From: Rhodospirillales bacterium
GTDB lineage: Bacteria > Pseudomonadota > Alphaproteobacteria > Rhodospirillales > Defluviicoccaceae
Length of the DNA: 10,482 nt
Reading direction: 5' to 3'
NCBI GenBank assembly: GCA_026125865.1
Contig: JAHCKI010000061.1
Coordinates: 1-10,482 of the forward strand
Each line of letters begins with the position of its first letter. Within the stretch, counting starts at the first letter, position 1. Shown here in pieces: positions 6,205-10,482 of this stretch. Both the position numbers and the translations under genes were made by a program. Below the pieces are notes generated by a model. It worked only from the letters and a program-made list of their open reading frames with translations. It did not search any database and was not told where the DNA came from.

Positions 6205-8172
6205 ATGATGAACAATCCATCCCTGATCGATGAGATCGATCTGAACAACCTGTTCGATCACCTGCTACTTGGCCCCCTGGGCCGGATGGAACCTCTCGAA
6301 CAGACCCTCTTTCGAATCCGGTTTGATTTGTACATGCCAGATGTTTTGAGGCCGCTGGCGAAGCTGTACGGCGGGCGCCCGGACTTTGCCGCGCATCTCG
6401 AAAACCTGCTTGGCATCGTGGCCCGGGCCTACGCTGGCCGGCCGGAGAAATTGCGCCGGCTCGACCTGCGGCGGGTCAACGAACCGGACTGGTTCCAACA
6501 GCCCGGTATGATCGGTTATGTCGGCTACGTGGACCGTTTTGCCGGCAACCTGGCGGGCGTCAAGGATAAGATTCCGTATCTGAAGGAACTTGGGGTCACT
6601 TACCTGCACCTGATGCCGCTGCTTAAACCGCGCCCCGGGGCCAATGACGGCGGTTATGCCGTCATGGATTACCGTCAGGTCAATCCCGCTTACGGCGCCA
6701 TGGAGGATTTACGCGAACTGGCGACGGCGCTCCGCCATGAAGGCATCAGTTTGTGCATCGACCTGGTGTGCAACCACACCGCGAAGGAGCACGAGTGGGC
6801 GCGCAAGGCGGTCGCCGGTGATCCGCTTTATCAAGGCTATTACCATATGTTTCCCAACCGGGCGATGCCCGATCAGTATGAAATGACCCTGCCCGAGGTA
6901 TTTCCGGATTTCGCGCCGGGCAACTTCACCTTCCAAGACCGTTGCCAACGCTGGGTATGGACGACGTTCAACGAGTACCAGTGGGACCTGAACTACACCA
7001 ATCCGGCGGTTTTGGCCGAGATGCTGGATATCATGCTGTTTCTGGCCAACCAGGGAGTGGAGATCCTGCGCCTGGATGCCGTCGCCTTCATGTGGAAGCG
7101 TCTGGGAACCGACTGCCAGAATCAACCCGAGGCGCATGCGATTTTGCAGGCGTTCCGGGCGCTGACCCGGATCGCCGCCCCCGGCCTGCTGTTCAAGGCC
7201 GAAGCCATCGTCTCGCCCGATAAGTTGCTCCCCTACCTGGGGCTGGGCACAGCCACCAACAAGGAGTGCGAGATCGCCTACCACAATTCGTTCATGGTCC
7301 TGTTGTGGAGCAGCCTGGCCGAGCGCCGGGTAGTGTTGATGACGCACGCCTTGCAGAACATGCCGGATACGCCGGTCGGCTGCGCCTGGCTGGCCTACAT
7401 CCGTTGCCACGACGACATCGGCTGGGCGGTGCGCGACGAGGACGCCGCGGCTGTTGGCCTGTCCGGTTTCCTGCATCGCGCCTTTCTCAGCGATTTTTAC
7501 AGCGGCCGTTTTCCCGGCGCCTTCGCCCGGGGCATGACCTTCCAACATAATCCCAAGACCGGCGACCGGCGGATCAGCGGCACTCTGGCGTCCCTGGCCG
7601 GACTGGAAGCGGCGGCCGAGCAACAAAATTGGCGGGAAACCGATCTGGCGGTGCGCCGTATCCTGTTGCTGCATGCCATGATTCTTGCTTTCGATGGCAT
7701 CCCCATGATCTACATGGGCGACGAACTGGGTTTGCTGAACGACCACGGCTATCTGGATGACCCGAACCTCGCGGACGACAATCGATGGACCCATCGCCCC
7801 TTCATGGATTGGTGTCAGGCTGAGCAGCGGCACGACTGGCAGACGCTCACCGCCCGGATTTTCCAGGCCACATGCAACCTGATTCAAGCCGCCAAGCGCA
7901 CCCTGAATCTGCATGCCCAGGCCCGTTGTTACGCCGTCTGGACGCACAACGAGCAGGTTTTCGGGTTGATTCGCGCCAGCGCCTGGGGGCGGCTACTGGT
8001 GCTGGCCAATTTTACCGAACATGACCAGACGGTTCCCCGCTATCGAGTCCATGACATGGGATTTGCCGGAGAACTTGTCAACCGTCTGGAAGAGCAGTCG
8101 CTCGATAGCTGGTCCGATTTGAAGCTTGAACCCTACCAGGCACTCTGGTTGGAACAGGTTCCCGAGGACTGA
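6205..8172 (+). CDS. ams: Amylosucrase (GH13 sucrose glucosyltransferase)
   Basis: This 655-residue enzyme transfers glucose from sucrose to an alpha-1,4-glucan and frees fructose (EC 2.4.1.4). Most family landmarks known from Neisseria amylosucrase are visible: MIGYVGYVDRFAG, NDGGYAVMDYRQVNPAYG with Asp148, CNHTAKEHEW with His191, RWVWTTFNEYQWDLNY, the nucleophile Asp291 in ILRLDAVAF with Arg289, the acid/base Glu333 in FKAEAIV, HDDIG (402-404), and DDNRWTHRP with Arg527. Asp148 and Arg527 correspond to the salt bridge that closes the sucrose pocket in the Neisseria enzyme. Length is slightly above the usual 630-650. There is no signal peptide, so it is cytoplasmic. ATG 6208 is an equally possible start and fits the weak GAAGAA (6196-6201) better. 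It diverges from the fructokinase, which would use its fructose product. Sucrose hydrolase (SUH) is a close relative and cannot be fully excluded from sequence alone. Confidence 0.93.
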   Translation: MMNNPSLIDEIDLNNLFDHLLLGPLGRMEPLEQTLFRIRFDLYMPDVLRPLAKLYGGRPDFAAHLENLLGIVARAYAGRPEKLRRLDLRRVNEPDWFQQPGMIGYVGYVDRFAGNLAGVKDKIPYLKELGVTYLHLMPLLKPRPGANDGGYAVMDYRQVNPAYGAMEDLRELATALRHEGISLCIDLVCNHTAKEHEWARKAVAGDPLYQGYYHMFPNRAMPDQYEMTLPEVFPDFAPGNFTFQDRCQRWVWTTFNEYQWDLNYTNPAVLAEMLDIMLFLANQGVEILRLDAVAFMWKRLGTDCQNQPEAHAILQAFRALTRIAAPGLLFKAEAIVSPDKLLPYLGLGTATNKECEIAYHNSFMVLLWSSLAERRVVLMTHALQNMPDTPVGCAWLAYIRCHDDIGWAVRDEDAAAVGLSGFLHRAFLSDFYSGRFPGAFARGMTFQHNPKTGDRRISGTLASLAGLEAAAEQQNWRETDLAVRRILLLHAMILAFDGIPMIYMGDELGLLNDHGYLDDPNLADDNRWTHRPFMDWCQAEQRHDWQTLTARIFQATCNLIQAAKRTLNLHAQARCYAVWTHNEQVFGLIRASAWGRLLVLANFTEHDQTVPRYRVHDMGFAGELVNRLEEQSLDSWSDLKLEPYQALWLEQVPED

Positions 8173-8221
8173 GTCCGCCGTAATTGACGTCCGGGGCGGC
8201 ATTTTCCATTGTGCGCTATGG

Positions 8222-8285
8222 TATTACCGTTTTATTACTACTATACTTTTGTAATATTACAACATAATTATTCATACTTACAACA
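8222..8285 (+). promoter_or_regulatory. Putative operator/promoter region upstream of the porin
   Basis: The 131-base gap after amylosucrase turns sharply AT-rich. It contains a 14-bp perfect palindrome TTGTAATATTACAA (8249-8262). TATTAC hexamers start at 8222, 8233 and 8255, that is 11 and 22 bases apart, so they lie on one face of the helix. An 8-bp direct repeat TTACAACA stands at 8257-8264 and 8278-8285, 21 bases apart. TATACT (8242-8247) resembles a -10 box, without a clear -35, which would suit an activator-dependent promoter. The pattern suggests specific control of the porin, but the regulator is not identifiable. Confidence 0.45.
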
Positions 8286-8303
8286 AAAGCGGGAGAAGAC
8301 GAC

Positions 8304-9956
8304 ATGAAAAAATCCACTCTAGGCGCCGGCATCGCGCTGGCATTAGTGACAGGAATCCCGGCTCATGCCGCAGACACCGATGCTTTGTTAAAACGGCTTG
8401 AGGAGTTGGAGAGGCGCATGGAACAGGCCGAGAAGCGCGCCCAGCAGGCCGAAATCCAGGCCCAGCAGGCTGAGAAGCGCGCCCAGCAGGCCGAGGCGCA
8501 GGCCAAACAGGCCGAAGCGCGGACCCTGCTGGGCAAGACCAAAACCAAGCAAGCCGAAATCCAGGCCCAACAAGCTGAGATCCAGGCCAAGCAAGCCGAG
8601 ATTCAGGCCCGGCAGGCTGAACTCCAGGCTCAGGAAGTAGCTGCTCAGGAGGCGGCGAAATCCAAGGCGGCGACTGGGGGACCAGAGTTTTCCTTCCACG
8701 GGTACGCGCGGGCCGGCTTCCTGACTGACGACACCGGCCATAATGTCAAGGGGGTCGGCCCTTATATGACGCCAGCAGGAGCGCTCGGCGGCCCCATTGG
8801 ACGGCTGGGAGTAGAGCCAGATAAATATGTAGAAGCGGTCTTCGATAGCAAGATAACCCACGAAAGCGGCGCTTATTCCAAATATCGGTTGATGATCGCC
8901 GACGGGGTGCTGACCAACAACGACTGGACCGCTGACGAGAGCGATTTGAATGTCCGTCAGATCTATGCGGAACTCGGTAATCTACAAAGTTTTTCTGGTT
9001 CCAGCACTTTCCAGGACGCGGTGCTATGGGCTGGCAAACGGTTCGATCGTAATAACTTCGACATTCACTTCTTCGATTCGGACATTATCTTTTTGGCCGG
9101 TACCGGCGCCGGGATTTACGATGTCAAACCGACCGAAAACTGGTCGACTAACCTGACCTTGTATGCGCGTAACTTTGGCACGATAGAACCCACCAACGAT
9201 GAAGTGCAAAGCTACATCCTGACCGCCAATAACTATGTAGGTCCCTGGCAATTCATGCTGTCCGGCATGTGGGCCGCCGATAACAGTGATCGCGTATTTA
9301 TACCGCTCACCGATGCGGCGGAAAGTGGCGTCCATCTCATGCTGGGTTATAACCGGCCCAACTTTTACGGCTATTCCCAAGGCTTTTCCAAGGCTGGGGT
9401 TCTCTATGGCTACGGCTTGGGCGCTCAACCGAAAGTCCTCGGCGGTCAGGGTGACCTGACCAAAGATGCTCAAACCGTCAGGGTTTATACGTTTGGGGTA
9501 ACGCCGATTAACGATCACTGGCGTATTGCGCCAGCGTTGATGGCTCAACACAGTCAAGACTACTTCTACAAGGGGGATGAATATACCTGGGTGTCTCTCA
9601 ACCTGCGCCTCGAACAGCCCATCACTCAGAATTTCATGATGGCTTATGAGGCCACCTATCAATACCAGGATCTCGACACGGGTCCCAACACGCCTCAACT
9701 CGAGTCCGATGTCAAGACCAAAGCCAGCGGCAGCCTCTATAAGTTTACCCTGGCGCCGACCTTCAATCTCGACACCAGTGGCGGCTTCTTTCAGCGCCCA
9801 GCGCTGCGTGGCCTCATTTCCTATCTCACTTGGGATAAGGATCTGAACGGCTTTAATTATGGCCAACCCCTATCGGAACCCAATACCTTTGCTCTAACCG
9901 GTTGGACCGGGACGGACCACTGGCTATTCGGATTACAAATGGAAACCTGGTTCTAA
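8304..9956 (+). CDS. scrY: ScrY-like sucrose porin (LamB family) with periplasmic coiled coil
   Basis: This 550-residue outer-membrane protein has a Sec signal peptide (MKKSTLGAGIALALVTGIPAHA, cut after about residue 22). A heptad coiled coil follows at about residues 28-120, and then a LamB-type 18-strand barrel from FSFHGYARAGF onward. Barrel landmarks are GRLGVEPDKYVEA, VLWAGKRFDRNNFDIHFFDSDI, GAGIYDV and the C-terminal WLFGLQMETWF ending in an aromatic residue, the usual outer-membrane insertion signal. A coiled-coil N-terminus is the mark of ScrY rather than maltoporin LamB, though here it is longer and more regular than the segment of about 70 residues in enterobacterial ScrY. Its role would be diffusion of sucrose and other oligosaccharides. 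GGGAG (8291-8295) is eight bases before the ATG. It follows amylosucrase by 131 bases, probably with its own promoter. A maltodextrin substrate is the main alternative. Confidence 0.88.
   Translation: MKKSTLGAGIALALVTGIPAHAADTDALLKRLEELERRMEQAEKRAQQAEIQAQQAEKRAQQAEAQAKQAEARTLLGKTKTKQAEIQAQQAEIQAKQAEIQARQAELQAQEVAAQEAAKSKAATGGPEFSFHGYARAGFLTDDTGHNVKGVGPYMTPAGALGGPIGRLGVEPDKYVEAVFDSKITHESGAYSKYRLMIADGVLTNNDWTADESDLNVRQIYAELGNLQSFSGSSTFQDAVLWAGKRFDRNNFDIHFFDSDIIFLAGTGAGIYDVKPTENWSTNLTLYARNFGTIEPTNDEVQSYILTANNYVGPWQFMLSGMWAADNSDRVFIPLTDAAESGVHLMLGYNRPNFYGYSQGFSKAGVLYGYGLGAQPKVLGGQGDLTKDAQTVRVYTFGVTPINDHWRIAPALMAQHSQDYFYKGDEYTWVSLNLRLEQPITQNFMMAYEATYQYQDLDTGPNTPQLESDVKTKASGSLYKFTLAPTFNLDTSGGFFQRPALRGLISYLTWDKDLNGFNYGQPLSEPNTFALTGWTGTDHWLFGLQMETWF
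8424..8633 (+). repeat. 21-bp tandem repeat coding QAE-type heptads
   Basis: Ten consecutive 21-base units encode heptads of the form Q-A-E-x-x-A-x: QAEKRAQ, QAEIQAQ, QAEKRAQ, QAEAQAK, QAEARTL, LGKTKTK, QAEIQAQ, QAEIQAK, QAEIQAR, QAELQAQ. The sixth unit is diverged but keeps the seven-residue register. The unit, beginning CAGGCCGAAATCCAGGCC, is repeated nearly exactly at DNA level, so unit number may vary by slippage or recombination. Confidence 0.9.
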
Positions 9957-9979
9957 AACCGAGCGACGAGGGTAAAACG

Positions 9980-10366
9980 ATGAAGCAATTGACCACCGTG
10001 TGGATGGCGGCCGCTCTGGGCGTAGCCTTGGGCGGTTGTGCGTCCGCCATGCAGCAGACCGCCAGCCAACAAGAAGAACTGTTGACGGCCGCCGGTTTCA
10101 GCATGAAAACCGCCAATACTCCTGAAAAGATGTCGCGCTTGAGAAAGTTGCCGCTCTACGAAGTGGGGATGCGAAAAAAAGGCGAGCAGCCAATGTATTA
10201 CTATGCCGACCCTAATTATTGCCAGTGCATTTATCTTGGCAATGAGGCCAATTATCAGGCCTATCGTCAGCTCCTCATCGAGCGCAACCTGCGAATGGGG
10301 CCGGTGGCGACGACGCCGGCGGACATGGAGGCCGAAGAAGAATGGAGTGTGTTGGGTTCGCGCTAG
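9980..10366 (+). CDS. Small outer-membrane lipoprotein of unknown function
   Basis: This 128-residue protein has a lipoprotein signal peptide with lipobox LGGC (Cys20). The residue after the cysteine is Ala, not Asp, so by the Lol rule it should go to the outer membrane. The mature part of about 109 residues has an AGFSMKTANTPEKMSRLRKLP segment and then YYYADPNYCQCIYLGNEANYQAYRQ, with two cysteines close together (C-Q-C). The pattern resembles small uncharacterised proteobacterial lipoproteins with a YVYADP.-like strand, but I cannot name a family or function. The ATG has GAGGG (9968-9972) seven bases upstream and lies 23 bases after the porin stop, so it is probably co-transcribed with it. 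A stem-loop follows 37 bases after the stop. It could assist the porin or the cell envelope (inference). Confidence 0.82.
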   Translation: MKQLTTVWMAAALGVALGGCASAMQQTASQQEELLTAAGFSMKTANTPEKMSRLRKLPLYEVGMRKKGEQPMYYYADPNYCQCIYLGNEANYQAYRQLLIERNLRMGPVATTPADMEAEEEWSVLGSR

Positions 10367-10403
10367 TCGGTGCTCCCGATCGCGCGCCCAGGGCTGCCGC
10401 TGA

Positions 10404-10442
10404 CACAACGGCCCCTCCCTTTGGTGGAGGAGGGCCGTTGTG
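10404..10442 (+). terminator. Strong stem-loop, likely terminator of porin-lipoprotein operon
   Basis: CACAACGGCCC pairs over 11 bases with GGGCCGTTGTG; CTCC pairs with GGAG above it, with a two-base bulge and a seven-base CTTTGGT loop. The stem is very GC-rich and placed just after the lipoprotein gene. No T-run follows, so it may slow polymerase or protect the mRNA end rather than act as a classical intrinsic terminator. Confidence 0.55.
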
Positions 10443-10464
10443 GGCGGAGGACCGGGGAAATTCA

Positions 10465-10482
10465 ATGCTGGTGACGAAAAAT
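10465..10482 (+). CDS. Possible start of next gene (3' partial)
   Basis: An ATG at 10465 opens a six-codon frame (MLVTKN) to the window end, with a GGGGAAA stretch (10453-10459) at ribosome-binding distance. Only the position after a stem-loop supports it; the product cannot be judged. Confidence 0.22.

Noticed and set aside
6709..7947. 412-codon minus-strand frame opposite amylosucrase
   Set aside because: The plus-strand amylosucrase motifs are decisive, and the antisense protein is compositionally biased without motifs.
8175..8210. Terminator after amylosucrase (CCGCC...GGCGG then ATTTT)
   Set aside because: Only a five-base stem with a long loop; too weak to annotate.
9024..9866. 280-codon minus-strand frame opposite the porin
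   Set aside because: It is a shadow of the porin barrel; no start signal or family features.

Overview
The window reads as a chromosomal segment of a GC-rich (apart from two AT-rich gaps) sulfur-oxidising proteobacterium. The main reason is the order dsrP-dsrN at the left edge, which is the order seen in the oxidative (reverse) dissimilatory sulfite reductase operon of purple sulfur bacteria such as Allochromatium. The Gram-negative envelope is confirmed by a LamB/ScrY-type outer-membrane porin and a lipobox lipoprotein. I cannot name the genus from the sequence; a gammaproteobacterium is the most natural guess.

Region 1 (1-4492, + strand) is sulfur metabolism. The C-terminal part of the membrane subunit DsrP overlaps dsrN (siroheme amidase) by ATGA. 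It is followed closely by a TusA-type sulfur carrier and then, after an AT-rich gap, by a sulfide:quinone-reductase-like flavoprotein and a DUF1641 protein. This looks like a sulfur-trafficking module attached to the end of the dsr operon: the flavoprotein could make protein-bound persulfide and pass it through TusA to the Dsr system. That route is inference.

Region 2 (4493-5082) is a junction. It holds a short hairpin and, on the minus strand, a small TfoX C-terminal-domain gene. The best start for this gene is an unusual ATA codon behind a good Shine-Dalgarno site. A second strong Shine-Dalgarno site upstream of it has no usable start codon.

Region 3 (5083-10442) is sucrose metabolism. A PfkB-family fructokinase (- strand) diverges from an amylosucrase (+ strand). 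Downstream lie a ScrY-like sucrose porin with a long periplasmic heptad coiled coil and a small lipoprotein of unknown function, closed by a strong stem-loop. Amylosucrase would turn sucrose into glucan plus fructose, the fructokinase would phosphorylate the fructose, and the porin would let sucrose cross the outer membrane. No inner-membrane sucrose transporter, sucrose-phosphate synthase or phosphatase is visible here. The AT-rich gap before the porin holds a 14-bp perfect palindrome and helically spaced TATTAC hexamers, a good candidate operator region.

No tRNA, rRNA, CRISPR array, insertion sequence or phage gene was recognised.
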